The position numbers and the translations under genes are program-made. The notes under the pieces are model-generated. The model was not told the DNA's origin. It ran no database searches and worked only from the letters and a program-made list of their open reading frames with translations. A stretch of 54,619 nt of DNA from a virus: the IMG/VR virus record IMGVR_UViG_3300042317_000583, positions 1 to 54,619 of that record, one strand, 5' to 3'. Numbering within the stretch: position 1 is the stretch's first letter; the number at the start of each line of letters is the position of its first letter. Positions 1 through 8,049 of this stretch are shown here, piece after piece.

Positions 1-127
1 TCCCTCGGTCGGCGTCTCGCCGCGGTCGCACTGGTACGACCAGAACCACTTCAGTCCGGGTCGAGCGGACTGCCGCATGGCGTCAAGCCGATCCCACGAC
101 CCGCGGTCCACAGACAGGTGGACAAAG
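1..127. repeat. Terminal direct repeat, left copy
   Basis: The first 127 bases are identical to the last 127 (54493-54619). A repeat of exactly 127 bp is what a de Bruijn assembler with k=127 leaves at the ends of a circular contig. It most likely marks a circular or circularly permuted molecule of 54,492 bp, not a biological terminal repeat. A reading frame passes through the repeat in register, which supports circular closure. Confidence 0.93.
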
Positions 128-564
128 ACGTTGTCGGCCGGAGCGATGCGGGAGGCAAGGACTGGCTTTCGGGTCACGATCCACTGTGGGATCGCGGCCA
201 TGAGCGGCGCAGCTTTGTTGATGCACTCGACCGATTCGGGGAACAGGTCGCCCCCGCCGTTCCACCGCACGAACGACAGGCCCAGCCGGACGGCCCATCT
301 GGCAATCATAGAGCCGGCGACATCGGGATACTGCTTGACCGTGTTCATGAGCCGGTGCTGCTTCCGCAGACTCGCCGTCCACGTTGACGGCCCGCGAGTA
401 AAGTAGCATCGCTTGCCGCACACCTCGGTCGGCGTGCACGTCCCGATGATCGGGAAGTTCAAGCTGTACCCTGTAACCTTGTTGGTCGAGAACGGGTTCT
501 CCCCGTGCGCGAGCACGTCGCCATTGTCCGGCACGTCTTTGCTAGCGAGCGTTGCGACCGACAT
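1..564 (-). CDS. Gp88-like cysteine-motif protein (residues 1-188 of 244; continues at 54492)
   Basis: The gene starts with ATG at 564, behind a weak AAGGA site, and its frame leaves the window at base 1. On the circular molecule it resumes at 54492 and stops at 54322, giving 244 residues. It resembles the phage GP88 family. A G-Y-S-L-N-F-P segment precedes cysteines C43, C49 and C53 (C-x5-C-x3-C, with CYF), and R-W-N-G-G-G-D-L-F follows near residue 100. This layout resembles the cluster-binding loop of radical-SAM proteins. A further C-x2-C-x2-C lies near the C terminus. The biochemical role of the family is not established; neighbours suggest nucleic-acid metabolism. A 13-bp perfect hairpin lies 20 bp upstream of the start. 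Confidence 0.75.
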   Translation of the reverse strand, partial: MSVATLASKDVPDNGDVLAHGENPFSTNKVTGYSLNFPIIGTCTPTEVCGKRCYFTRGPSTWTASLRKQHRLMNTVKQYPDVAGSMIARWAVRLGLSFVRWNGGGDLFPESVECINKAAPLMAAIPQWIVTRKPVLASRIAPADNVFVHLSVDRGSWDRLDAMRQSARPGLKWFWSYQCDRGETPTEG

Positions 565-583
565 TTTGCATCCTTGCAAAAGT

Positions 584-622
584 GCCCCGCCGGGTGCGGA
601 GGTGCGATACACCCGGCGGGGC
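584..622. other. GC-rich perfect hairpin (13-bp stem) before the Gp88-like gene
   Basis: The arms at 584-596 and 610-622 are perfect reverse complements (GCCCCGCCGGGTG and its partner) with a 13-nt loop. It sits between the stop of the upstream gene (674) and the start at 564. On the transcribed strand it is followed by only a short run of T, so it could be a weak terminator or a 5'-leader structure. Confidence 0.8.
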
Positions 623-656
623 GGCAGGAGCCATCCATGGCTGCGAAAGTGTTGTG

Positions 657-668
657 TACCCTAACAAT
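657..668 (-). promoter_or_regulatory. Intercistronic box ATTGTTAGGGTA (copy 1)
   Basis: Perfect copy of a 12-bp element found about eleven times, always on the coding strand of the early region. It lies 5 bases after the stop codon of the upstream gene and about 90 bases before the Gp88-like start. TGT-TAGGGT resembles an extended -10 promoter (TGn-TAnnnT). Confidence 0.55.
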
Positions 669-673
669 GAGCG

Positions 674-1045
674 TCAGGCAATACCTAGAAACTCCCGCAC
701 TCGCTCCTTCATGAAGGTGCTCTTACCCTCTTTCGCGTACCACTCCAGATACTCTTTACCCTCGCGAGTTGTCGCAACTTCTAATATCTTGCGACCCGAG
801 TACCGCCCGGTCCTGAACTCATGGACTCCGTTCCCGCTGCCGGCCGGTGCCGATGGCCTGTCCTGCACCGGAGGCGAGTACCTCCTCCTCAAGTTGCAAT
901 ACACGCACGACAGCGACCACTGCCACTCGTTGTTGTCCATGACAACGTACGCCGAGCCGCCGCACCGCTCGCACTCCCCGGCGTCGAGCACCAGAGTATC
1001 CGCGGACTCGACCGGCTCGTCCCTGTTCACGATGCGTGCCATCAT
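674..1045 (-). CDS. Small zinc-finger-like hypothetical protein (123 aa)
   Basis: I do not recognise a named family. The start is ATG at 1045, in an ATGA overlap with the stop of the upstream HTH gene; the frame is open further upstream but without a better start. Residues 28-54 carry C-x2-C-G-G and C-x2-C pairs (GECERCGG and SCVYCNLRRR), a probable zinc ribbon. The C-terminal half is basic and helical-looking. It is the last gene of the helicase/HTH group before a gap holding an intercistronic box and a hairpin. A role in nucleic-acid binding is inferred only from the zinc-ribbon pattern. Confidence 0.7.
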   Translation of the reverse strand: MMARIVNRDEPVESADTLVLDAGECERCGGSAYVVMDNNEWQWSLSCVYCNLRRRYSPPVQDRPSAPAGSGNGVHEFRTGRYSGRKILEVATTREGKEYLEWYAKEGKSTFMKERVREFLGIA

Positions 1046-1335
1046 GCTCCGTACCTCACTCTCGCGTAGCCGACCTTCCGGGACATGGTCTCCAGTTCGG
1101 ACCAGCCCGCCCTGATCTCCGCGCACCGTTCCTCAATCTCGCTGGGAGAAGGGTCCGGGGCCTTCGACCCGAGCCGCAGGTCGTTCCTGACATGCGGCCG
1201 CTTCCCGAGCTTCAGCAGTCGAGCCGTAGTGTCCAGCTTCGACCTCGACCATCCGATCTCACGGGCGATCTCCTCAGTCCGCATTTCGCTTGCCCACAGA
1301 ACAGCCAGATCAAATGGTTCCACCTTTTTGATCAT
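1042..1335 (-). CDS. GcrA-like helix-turn-helix protein (97 aa)
   Basis: Starts at ATG 1335, overlapping the helicase stop by one base (TGATG), with GGAGG upstream. Residues 10-40 form a tri-helical HTH of the GcrA/transposase type (LWASEMRTEEIAREIGWSRS). It is followed by a D-P-S-P-S-E-I-E-E-R segment near residue 60. A second copy of this architecture is encoded at 52770-53102, with D-P-T-P-Q-E-I-A-E-R at the same place, so the phage carries two paralogues. The likely role is sequence-specific DNA binding or transcription control; the target is unknown. Confidence 0.75.
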   Translation of the reverse strand: MIKKVEPFDLAVLWASEMRTEEIAREIGWSRSKLDTTARLLKLGKRPHVRNDLRLGSKAPDPSPSEIEERCAEIRAGWSELETMSRKVGYARVRYGA

Positions 1336-2987
1336 CACAAAACCTCCATGCGATGTGTGTTCCACCGTCCCTCGTTCACCACAACGAGCCGCCGACGAGC
1401 CCGCGTCACTGCCACGTACGTGACCCTGCACTCCTCGTCATGCTGCTCCGTTGACTCCATCCCGGCCGCCACCCTAACGCCCGTAGTTGTCAGGAGGGCG
1501 ACGTTGTCCGCCTCCGCCCCCTTGACCGAATGAATTGTTCCGACGCGGACGCCCGGGTTCGCCGCTGTGTCCACGCCCCACTTCTTTGCTGCCCGAACGA
1601 AATGCTCGCCGTAGTCGCAAAGCTCCGCCCATCGCCCGCAGGCGATCATGTCCCGCAGTTCCGGGGAGCAGCCAAGCTCCTCCAAGTCCCGCGGGAAGAT
1701 CGCGTCCCACCGCTCGGCCACGTCCGGTCTGGCGAACGCCGCCTTTGTGCCCCGCTTCAGCATGACGGCACCGTCCCGGCGACGGCTCGGCAGGGCTTCC
1801 AAAACTCGGGCCCAGTCTTCGCCGCTCACGCCCTCGCCGCGCTCAAGGGACCAGAGAGCCTTAAACCCCTGCGTCCGGGCCGTGAGCCCCGGCGGAGACT
1901 TCGTAGAGCGAAACGGGATGCCGCGTTCTGCGAGAGCCCCCATATACCGCTGCGCCTGAAAGTTTGTTCTGGCGATCAGCAGCCACGACTGATCCCCGCG
2001 GACTTCGTCGCACGCCTCGTCAATGCTGCCGCGTTCGTCAATCACGCCGTCGTGATCGGCCGGAGCGATGCCGCGGTCAAAGTACCCGCGGTGCATTCTT
2101 CTCAAGCACTGCTCCCCGAGCTCAAGGATCGGACGCGGGCAGCGGTAGCTCTTTGGCATGATCCGCTCCTTGTGGGCGGGCCAGCCGAGGAAGCAGTCCG
2201 CGTTGGACCCGGCGAATCCATAGATAGCCTGAAACGGGTCGCCCACGACGTAGGCCCACTTCACGCTGGGTGCCGAGACGAGCCGCTTGCATACCGCGTC
2301 AAGCAGCGGGCTCGCATCCTGCTGCTCGTCAAACAGCCATGCCTGAACGGCCGGCGGCTCCCCCTCCGGCTCGCTCTCGGAGATGCCGTACTTCGGCAGG
2401 ACTCGCAGGCCGGCGAACCGGAGCAGCATGTCACTGAAGTCGGCGCGACCGTCAATCCGCTTCGCCGACTCGTACTTGTCGCATACCCTAACAATGGCAC
2501 CGATGTCCGGCACGTTGTCGTCCACGATCCGAGCCAGCCGCACCACGTCCTCAATCGGCCGGAGGGTTGCCCGCGCCAACTCCCAGCAGTTCAGTGCCGA
2601 CGCCACCACCGGGTCCCCGCGGAACGTAGCCTTGCCTGTGTCCTCGTCTATCTCGGCGTGGACCGACACGCCCATCACGTTCGCCAGCCACTCGACGTCC
2701 GCCTTGGAGTCGGTGCGGACCAGTTGCTCAGACGTGACCCCGAGCAGCCGGTACACGATGCTGTGAACAGTCCTGAACCACCCGTCCTTGGTCAGCACGG
2801 TGGAGGGGACGCCCCACGCAAGGCTCGCCCGCTCCGCCGCCTCCTCCCGAGCCGCCCGGGTAAAGCTGGCGAAGCCGAGAGCCATCACGTCGCCCCCAAG
2901 CTTGTCCCGGGCACCCGTCATAATCGACAGGAGTTCGGTCGTCTTGCCTGTCCCAGCCCCGCCGATAAGTCGTCCCAACTGCGTCAT
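1335..2987 (-). CDS. UvrD/PcrA-like superfamily 1 DNA helicase (550 aa)
   Basis: An ATP-dependent 3'-5' helicase for replication or recombination is expected. Walker A is GGAGTGKTT at residues 9-17. Motif II is LFDEQQDAS (DEQQ), motif III is VGDPFQAIYGFAG, and motif VI near the C terminus is VTYVAVTRARRRL, preceded by GTIHSVKGAEA. The protein is shorter than cellular UvrD (about 700 aa) and lacks much of the 2B region. AAGGAG precedes the ATG at 2987. It lies directly downstream of the primase-polymerase, which fits a replication module. The sequence also contains an internal copy of the ATTGTTAGGGTA box (2484-2495). Confidence 0.92.
   Translation of the reverse strand: MTQLGRLIGGAGTGKTTELLSIMTGARDKLGGDVMALGFASFTRAAREEAAERASLAWGVPSTVLTKDGWFRTVHSIVYRLLGVTSEQLVRTDSKADVEWLANVMGVSVHAEIDEDTGKATFRGDPVVASALNCWELARATLRPIEDVVRLARIVDDNVPDIGAIVRVCDKYESAKRIDGRADFSDMLLRFAGLRVLPKYGISESEPEGEPPAVQAWLFDEQQDASPLLDAVCKRLVSAPSVKWAYVVGDPFQAIYGFAGSNADCFLGWPAHKERIMPKSYRCPRPILELGEQCLRRMHRGYFDRGIAPADHDGVIDERGSIDEACDEVRGDQSWLLIARTNFQAQRYMGALAERGIPFRSTKSPPGLTARTQGFKALWSLERGEGVSGEDWARVLEALPSRRRDGAVMLKRGTKAAFARPDVAERWDAIFPRDLEELGCSPELRDMIACGRWAELCDYGEHFVRAAKKWGVDTAANPGVRVGTIHSVKGAEADNVALLTTTGVRVAAGMESTEQHDEECRVTYVAVTRARRRLVVVNEGRWNTHRMEVL
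2484..2495 (-). promoter_or_regulatory. Box ATTGTTAGGGTA inside the helicase gene (copy 2)
   Basis: A perfect 12-bp match read as codons for I-V-R-V. It is the only copy without a start codon within 100 bases downstream, so it may be a chance match or an internal promoter. Confidence 0.3.
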
Positions 2988-3125
2988 GTCAGGGAATCTC
3001 CTTCCATATAAGGGTTTTATTCCGGGTTTTCTGTCGCCCTAAGTCACGCGCCCGGGCCGAGTTGCGTCAAGTTGCCAGAAAACCCACGAAATCTGCGCAA
3101 GAAAAACCAACACGCGCCAGAAATC
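2988..3125. other. 138-bp gap between primase-polymerase and helicase with inverted repeat
   Basis: This non-coding stretch is more AT-rich than its surroundings. It holds a 10-bp inverted repeat GGGTTTTCTG (3024-3033) / CAGAAAACCC (3076-3085), a direct GGGTTTT repeat, and TATATAG at the primase stop. The helicase ribosome-binding site is at its left end. A TTGACG hexamer at 3065-3070 has no convincing -10 partner. The place between primase and helicase makes it a candidate origin or regulatory site, but nothing proves this. Confidence 0.4.
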
Positions 3126-4868
3126 CTATATAGAGGGGGAATTGCTCCCGCCCTCCGTGGCCAGCTTCTCCAGCAGTGCCAGTTCCCGCCTCGTCCAGAC
3201 GACGTAGCTGACGGTCTTGCCGCTGCTGTGCTTGTGCTTGCAGTGCCGGAAGTCCCCGTTAGACCCGAACAGGGCGCAGAGCCTCCGCTTGATTGACAGC
3301 CGCTCGCCCTCGCCCAGTCGGTGCTGCCGCTCAATGTCCTCCCACGTCCGGTTCCACGCGAACCAGAGCGTGCTGTCCCCCCGCCACGTCGCCCTCCCGG
3401 TCGGGCAGGGAGCGTCGTCCTCCTGCGGGGGTTGGGCCTGCAAGAGCCTGTCAAGCAGCCAGCTTGCCAGCACGACGTACCGCAAGCTCGACTCACCCGG
3501 CCATTCCTCGTCGGCGTTGTCCATCAGCTTCGACATGAGCCCCCGCACGGCACGCCTCGGACGCCGGCCGGCTCCACCCGGCCGCGCGGGACGCCCGAGC
3601 CACATCTGCCTCCACTGCTCCGGGTTCTCGTTGAGCAGCACCTTCCCGGTACGCTCCAGCACCGCGGACGCCACCTTGGCCGGCACCTCAAACTGAGCCG
3701 TTGTCAGGCTGACGCTGCCGGTCCCGTCCTGCGTGAGAATCTGCCACGCCGGTACGGTAACCCGGTACTCCCGTGGATCGCTGTGCACGATGGTCAGCTT
3801 CCACTCCCCGGGCCACCACTCGGACTCCCCGTTCGGGTCGTTTCGTGGCGGATGGAACGACAGCCCCCAGCGGGTCAGCTTGTTGAACGTCTCGCTCTCC
3901 TCGGCCCCGCCGGCGTCGGCATCTGCCGCGCCCGGTTCCGCGCCCGGTTTGCGCCCGGTTTGCGCCCGGTTTGCCTCCGGGGCATCCGCCCGCTCAATCG
4001 CCGTAGCCGTCTCAATGCCAGCGGCATCGCACTTCCGGCGGTAGGCAATCGCACTGCGGTAGATGTCCCGCACCTCGTCCCGCTCCATCGGCGGACGGCA
4101 CGACTCCTTGTTCACCATCTGCACCTTAAGGAGCAAGTCGGCCTGCTCCTGCGGATCGTCAAGGTTTGGGATGCGGAACGCCTCCCGGACAGCGAACCGG
4201 TAAAGCTCCGAGTTCCTGCTGCCCTCCTTGATCGCTCCGTCCAGCACCCGGCGAGCGGACGGCCGCGGCGTGCGGCCCCCGCCGTCCGGCGACGAGTCGC
4301 CCTCGTTCCAGAGCATCGCCGACAGGCGTTCCGGGAGCGGCTGAAGCTCAACGTCGTCGGGGCTCAAGCCTGCCACCCACTCGTACTGCACTCCACTGTG
4401 ATGCTTGCTTGGGGGCAGGACGCTCTGCGCCGCCGCTCCGCCGCCGCCAATGCGGACCTCCAGCCCCCGCACCTTCCGCACGGCGACCGGAGGCATGCTC
4501 TCGTCCCACGCGAACAGCCGGTGCACCGACCTCGCTGACTTGTAGGTCGGCGTGGCCGACTTCGACAGGTTCAACTCCTCGGCAAACCGGCGACCCTCGT
4601 CCGAGTCGAACTCAACGTCCACGACCCGCGACTGCGGCCCGAGGAGCAGCCCCACGTTCCACGGCGTGTCGTCCTCGTACAGAGACAGCACCGTGTCCTC
4701 ATCGTCGGTGGCTTCAGCCTGCCAGCGACGAGCCACGGGGTGCTTCCCCGGCGTCGGGCAGTCCCGGCTTTTTCCGCAGGTGCAACTGCCATCCGGCCGC
4801 ACCCCATGAAGTCTGACGATCTTCCAGCCCCTCGCGGCGATCCCCGCCGCTGCATTGCTCATGTGCAT
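3126..4868 (-). CDS. Primase-polymerase (PrimPol-type) replication protein (580 aa)
   Basis: The N-terminal 200 residues match bifunctional primase/polymerase (AEP) domains of phages and plasmids. A CTCGKSRDCPTPGKHP zinc-like loop lies near residue 32. An acidic VVDVEFDSDEG strand carries metal ligands, and SVHRLFAW holds the conserved histidine. A helical PriCT-like segment (MERDEVRDIYRSAIAYRRK) follows near residue 275. The C-terminal 200 residues are unassigned. No separate replicative helicase loader or DNA polymerase is seen, so this is probably the initiator or primase. ATG 4868 was chosen because GGAG lies 8 bases upstream; the in-frame extension has no binding site. Confidence 0.88.
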   Translation of the reverse strand: MHMSNAAAGIAARGWKIVRLHGVRPDGSCTCGKSRDCPTPGKHPVARRWQAEATDDEDTVLSLYEDDTPWNVGLLLGPQSRVVDVEFDSDEGRRFAEELNLSKSATPTYKSARSVHRLFAWDESMPPVAVRKVRGLEVRIGGGGAAAQSVLPPSKHHSGVQYEWVAGLSPDDVELQPLPERLSAMLWNEGDSSPDGGGRTPRPSARRVLDGAIKEGSRNSELYRFAVREAFRIPNLDDPQEQADLLLKVQMVNKESCRPPMERDEVRDIYRSAIAYRRKCDAAGIETATAIERADAPEANRAQTGRKPGAEPGAADADAGGAEESETFNKLTRWGLSFHPPRNDPNGESEWWPGEWKLTIVHSDPREYRVTVPAWQILTQDGTGSVSLTTAQFEVPAKVASAVLERTGKVLLNENPEQWRQMWLGRPARPGGAGRRPRRAVRGLMSKLMDNADEEWPGESSLRYVVLASWLLDRLLQAQPPQEDDAPCPTGRATWRGDSTLWFAWNRTWEDIERQHRLGEGERLSIKRRLCALFGSNGDFRHCKHKHSSGKTVSYVVWTRRELALLEKLATEGGSNSPSI

Positions 4869-4904
4869 GACAAACGCTCCTGTTTTGACTTCCGTGACAA
4901 AAGG

Positions 4905-4948
4905 CCGGTGCCCCGGGCGAGGAGGACAAGTCACTCGCCCGGGGCCGG
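4905..4948. other. GC-rich hairpin upstream of primase-polymerase
   Basis: Perfect 12-bp arms (GCCCCGGGCGAG at 4910-4921 and its complement at 4934-4945), extended by CCGG pairs around a one-base bulge, with a 12-nt loop. It begins 40 bases after the upstream stop (4988) and ends 37 bases before the next start (4868), the position shared by the other intercistronic hairpins of this genome. Confidence 0.75.
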
Positions 4949-4987
4949 CATCACGGCGGGCAGCGGCCCGCCGGAGGACACTCACAC

Positions 4988-5761
4988 TCAGTCGTCCACG
5001 GCAACCCGGGACTCGCTCACCGACTTGCTCAGTGGCAGCGTGTAGCTGTCCCTGACGATCGCACCCTCCTCCGTCGAGAGCGTCCGAATGAGCTTCGGGA
5101 CGATCTGCGAGTAGGGCTGTCCGCCCTTGTTGAACACCTTCTCCAGCCGCAGGCTCACGACCGTCTGGAAGTAGGGCACTCCGAGACTGCTGATCCGCTT
5201 CACGAACTGCGTCACGGTCTTGAGAGAACCCGGCCCTGCGTTGATGAGCAGCGGCAGGATTTCCTCGTTCCGCAGGATCGCCAGCAGCCGGCTCTCCTTC
5301 GCACGCTTCCCGCGGCCACCGGACCCGGACCCGAACTGGGTGTACGCCAGCCGCTTCCAGTCATAGGTCCGATCCCCGGTCCTCGCCTCCTCCAGCACGG
5401 CGGGGTCGAGGTCGCCGAGGTCATCCGACACCCGGGTTCCGACCTCAAAGTCGTGCGTGACGATGACCGGAGAGCGGCCCTGCTCGGGCTGCTCGCTCGG
5501 CCAGATCACGCCCTGCATGGCGACCAGTGCAAGGATGCCGCTGACCTCCTTGCACGTCTCCTCCTCGCCGCGAGCGTTCATGAACGCCCACGTCGTCGCA
5601 CCGCCGGCCGGGATCGGGACGCGGATCAGGTCCGCGGCCGACATCCCGGCACCGCCGGTGTTCCACTTCAACGCCTCCGCCACGCCAGAGCCGTCCCGGA
5701 GGGCGAGGAACGTGTCCACGCCCTGATCATCACCAGCCACCGCCAACTCGTTCTTGCTCAC
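4988..5761 (-). CDS. Hypothetical protein in replication module (257 aa)
   Basis: No family recognised. Start GTG 5761 was chosen because AAGGAG lies six bases upstream. The protein is soluble-looking, with a mixed alpha/beta N-terminal half. A basic linker rich in G, S, K and R (near residues 145-160) precedes a C-terminal helical region of about 100 residues. Its place between the SNF2-like helicase and its small partner on one side and the primase-polymerase on the other suggests a replication or recombination accessory, for example a single-strand-binding or annealing factor. That is inference from context only. Confidence 0.7.
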   Translation of the reverse strand: MSKNELAVAGDDQGVDTFLALRDGSGVAEALKWNTGGAGMSAADLIRVPIPAGGATTWAFMNARGEEETCKEVSGILALVAMQGVIWPSEQPEQGRSPVIVTHDFEVGTRVSDDLGDLDPAVLEEARTGDRTYDWKRLAYTQFGSGSGGRGKRAKESRLLAILRNEEILPLLINAGPGSLKTVTQFVKRISSLGVPYFQTVVSLRLEKVFNKGGQPYSQIVPKLIRTLSTEEGAIVRDSYTLPLSKSVSESRVAVDD

Positions 5762-5782
5762 AAAGCACTCCTTGGTGCAGCG

Positions 5783-5794
5783 CACCATAACAAT
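5783..5794 (-). promoter_or_regulatory. Intercistronic box, variant ATTGTTATGGTG (copy 3)
   Basis: Lies between the stop at 5805 and the GTG start at 5761, 10 bases after the stop. It keeps TGT-TATGGT, an extended -10-like pattern. Confidence 0.45.
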
Positions 5795-5804
5795 TGGGTA
5801 CCAA

Positions 5805-6305
5805 TCAACCGCGCGCCGCACTGTGCAGCGAAGCGGACCTGAACTCCTGAACCAGACCCTCAAACGGCGTGCCATCGGCCAGCCGTGCGTCACCGGAGAC
5901 GCCCTTGTTCTTCGCCTGTTCCTTCAGCCACGCCTTGAGCGTGCCTGTCAGCACCGTGCGAATCTCGTCAGCCATGCTGACGCCGTCCTCATCAACAACA
6001 GTCGCCGCAGCCGCCAGCACCTTGTCACGGTTCTCCTTCAGCACCGAGATGCTCACGTCCTCCTGCACCCACCACGTCCTGTCGTGGGCGATCGCACCGT
6101 CGAGCCCAGCGAGCTTAAGCAGGTCAATGCACTTGACCTCAAGCTCGTCGGCCTCCTTGCCGAGCTTCTTGGCAAGGGCAGACGCTTCCGTGGCCTGCTT
6201 CTTCTTGTCCATAAGCTCCTTGAACTTCGCCTGAAGTGCCGGCAGCACCGGCCCCTCAGTCGCACCGTCCAGAGACGCCGCCAGCGCGGCTCCTGCCTCG
6301 GTCAT
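5805..6305 (-). CDS. Hypothetical coiled-coil protein (166 aa)
   Basis: The start ATG 6305 overlaps the helicase stop (ATGA). Residues 25-60 are rich in K, E and A and look like a coiled coil. They are followed by an AHDRTWWVQEDVSISVLKENRDKV strand-rich part. The layout (coiled coil, beta-rich middle, helix ending in W-L-K) recalls small phage proteins often found beside SNF2 helicases and nucleases, but I cannot name a family. Translational coupling to the helicase suggests a joint role. Confidence 0.7.
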   Translation of the reverse strand: MTEAGAALAASLDGATEGPVLPALQAKFKELMDKKKQATEASALAKKLGKEADELEVKCIDLLKLAGLDGAIAHDRTWWVQEDVSISVLKENRDKVLAAAATVVDEDGVSMADEIRTVLTGTLKAWLKEQAKNKGVSGDARLADGTPFEGLVQEFRSASLHSAARG

Positions 6306-7687
6306 TCCGAGTCCTCCTCATTGGAATCAACCCTTTTCGTGAGGCGGTCCACGACCGCCTGAACCACGTTCTTCCGCTCCCTCAGAGCGGCGTACACATC
6401 CTGATCGACCGTGCCCTTGGCAACGAGGTGGTAGTACCGACAGCACCTCGTCTGCCCCGGGCGGCGCAGCCTCGCAAGGCTCTGCTCGTAGTCCCCGAGC
6501 GACCACGACATTGAGTAGTAGACCGCGTAGCAGGCCCGGGTCAGGTCGATCCCGACTCCGCCGGAGGCAATCTGCACGGCGAGGACAGTCGTGTCTCCAC
6601 CCTGCCATCGCTCCAGAGTGTTCTCGTTTCCGCTGACCTCGCTGCTTGTCCGGCCGAGCCGCCGCGCCGCCGCGTGCACCTCTTGGATGTCCGCCGCGAA
6701 CCGGCAGAACACGACCACCGGCTCGTTGACCGGCAAGTCCTCCATCCACTCCTCAAGTGCCGACGCCTTGCTCGGCGTGCCATCCACAAGCTGCGTCCCG
6801 CCGATGGCGTCCGACGCCGGGAGGTAGCCGCCCGTCAACTGCCCGAGCCGGAGAAGCTTGGTCAGCGTGTTCGCCGCCACGACTTCTCCCCTCTCAAGCA
6901 GTGCCACGCAGTTCTCCTCCAAGTCGCGGTACGCCCGCATGATCTTCGCCGAGAGCTTGACCTCAATCGTTTCGTGGATCGCGTCTGGCAGGTCAAGCAC
7001 CTCGTCCGCCGCAGCCCGCCATGCGTTGCGGTCCAGCTTGGACGTCAACTCGTCCATGTTCCGCCACGACCGGACCTTGCTCTGAAACACCGGGTCGGTG
7101 TCTGCGTACCGCGACCGCATCCTGACGATGGACGTGCCGAACACCGTAGGGTCGAGGAACCGGAACTGGCCGAACAGGTCGAGCGGCGAGTGCGGCATCG
7201 GCGTTCCGGTCAAGCACAGCCTCCGGGCCTTCGGGTGCTTCCTCGAAAGCTCGTAGAGCCAGCGAGACGCCCTGCCCATCGCGGCCTTGATGCGGTGGCT
7301 CTCGTCAAGGACGATGGCATCCCACTGCACCTGCGTGATGACTTCCGCCAGCCCCTTCCGCCAGACGGCCTCGTAGTTCACGACGACCGCCAGCTTCCCG
7401 CCCCGGGCCAGTGCCTCCGTCAGCAGTTGCCCCCGCTTCGCAACGGAGTGCCGCGTCAGGTTCAGCACGAAACGCCCCGGGTCAAACATCCGGTGCTGCT
7501 TGACCCACGCCGGCCCCACGGCCGGCGGGCAGCAATACAGCACCACGTTCGCGTCGGCCACGGCGAGGATGGCCGCGCCGCTCTTTCCGACTCCCATGTC
7601 CGCGGCGAACATCCCGGACTGCCGGGATGCGTACCACTCAATCATGCTGACCTGATGACCCCACGGCTTGACGGCTTCCATAGTCAT
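6302..7687 (-). CDS. SNF2-like DEAD/DEAH helicase-ATPase (461 aa)
   Basis: Superfamily 2 ATPase. Walker A is ADMGVGKS (near residues 29-36), motif II is VLDESHR, motif III is LCLTGTP, and the C-terminal lobe carries QIASGGVGIDLT and a final QSLARLRRPGQ arginine motif. Such short phage SNF2 proteins act on double-stranded DNA in replication or repair. The start ATG 7687 overlaps the preceding stop (ATGA) and has a strong GGAGGT site. The open frame continues 56 codons upstream inside the previous gene, with no good start. Confidence 0.9.
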   Translation of the reverse strand: MTMEAVKPWGHQVSMIEWYASRQSGMFAADMGVGKSGAAILAVADANVVLYCCPPAVGPAWVKQHRMFDPGRFVLNLTRHSVAKRGQLLTEALARGGKLAVVVNYEAVWRKGLAEVITQVQWDAIVLDESHRIKAAMGRASRWLYELSRKHPKARRLCLTGTPMPHSPLDLFGQFRFLDPTVFGTSIVRMRSRYADTDPVFQSKVRSWRNMDELTSKLDRNAWRAAADEVLDLPDAIHETIEVKLSAKIMRAYRDLEENCVALLERGEVVAANTLTKLLRLGQLTGGYLPASDAIGGTQLVDGTPSKASALEEWMEDLPVNEPVVVFCRFAADIQEVHAAARRLGRTSSEVSGNENTLERWQGGDTTVLAVQIASGGVGIDLTRACYAVYYSMSWSLGDYEQSLARLRRPGQTRCCRYYHLVAKGTVDQDVYAALRERKNVVQAVVDRLTKRVDSNEEDSE

Positions 7688-7968
7688 GCCACCTCCTCGG
7701 TCGTGAGGCTTTCGTGCATCACCTCGTCGCGGAGCTTGTCGATCTTCGCCTGCAGTTCGCCGATCTGGCGAACCATCCCCTTGATCACGTCGTCTGCGGC
7801 TCTGGCCTTGGTGGCGTGCCATCGGTCGTTCAGCGGCACAAGCGAGTCGTACCACCGCACCAGCGGCACCCCGTCAACCACGATCTCGCTGACCGTGCCC
7901 TCGTCAAACCAGTAGGTCCCGGGCTGCAATCCAACGTATGCCCGGTAGACCTTCGTGCCCTTGTCCAT
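7684..7968 (-). CDS. Hypothetical protein (94 aa)
   Basis: Not recognised. Start ATG 7968 follows GGAGG at a good distance; other in-frame ATGs at 7983 and 8022 are possible. The N-terminal half is beta-rich and aromatic (YRAYVGLQPGTYWFDEG). The C-terminal half is a helix with heptad-like spacing (IKGMVRQIGELQAKIDKL). It is translationally coupled to the SNF2-like helicase. Confidence 0.65.
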   Translation of the reverse strand: MDKGTKVYRAYVGLQPGTYWFDEGTVSEIVVDGVPLVRWYDSLVPLNDRWHATKARAADDVIKGMVRQIGELQAKIDKLRDEVMHESLTTEEVA

Positions 7969-8034
7969 CTCTCTGTCCTCCATGCTTTCAGTAGGCGTCA
8001 GGTACGCCGCGGCTCGCTCCAAGCGGCCGCAGCG

Positions 8035-8046
8035 TACACTAACAAT
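8035..8046 (-). promoter_or_regulatory. Intercistronic box, variant ATTGTTAGTGTA (copy 4)
   Basis: Sits 3 bases after the stop of the DUF932 gene and about 65 bases before the start at 7968. It is a one-base variant of the consensus. Confidence 0.5.
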
Positions 8047-8049
8047 AGG

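Noticed and set aside
1530-3011. Long open frame on the plus strand opposite the helicase (493 codons)
   Set aside because: The minus strand carries a complete UvrD-like helicase with all motifs; the plus frame has no domain, is R/H/P-rich and is typical of a GC-rich antisense shadow.
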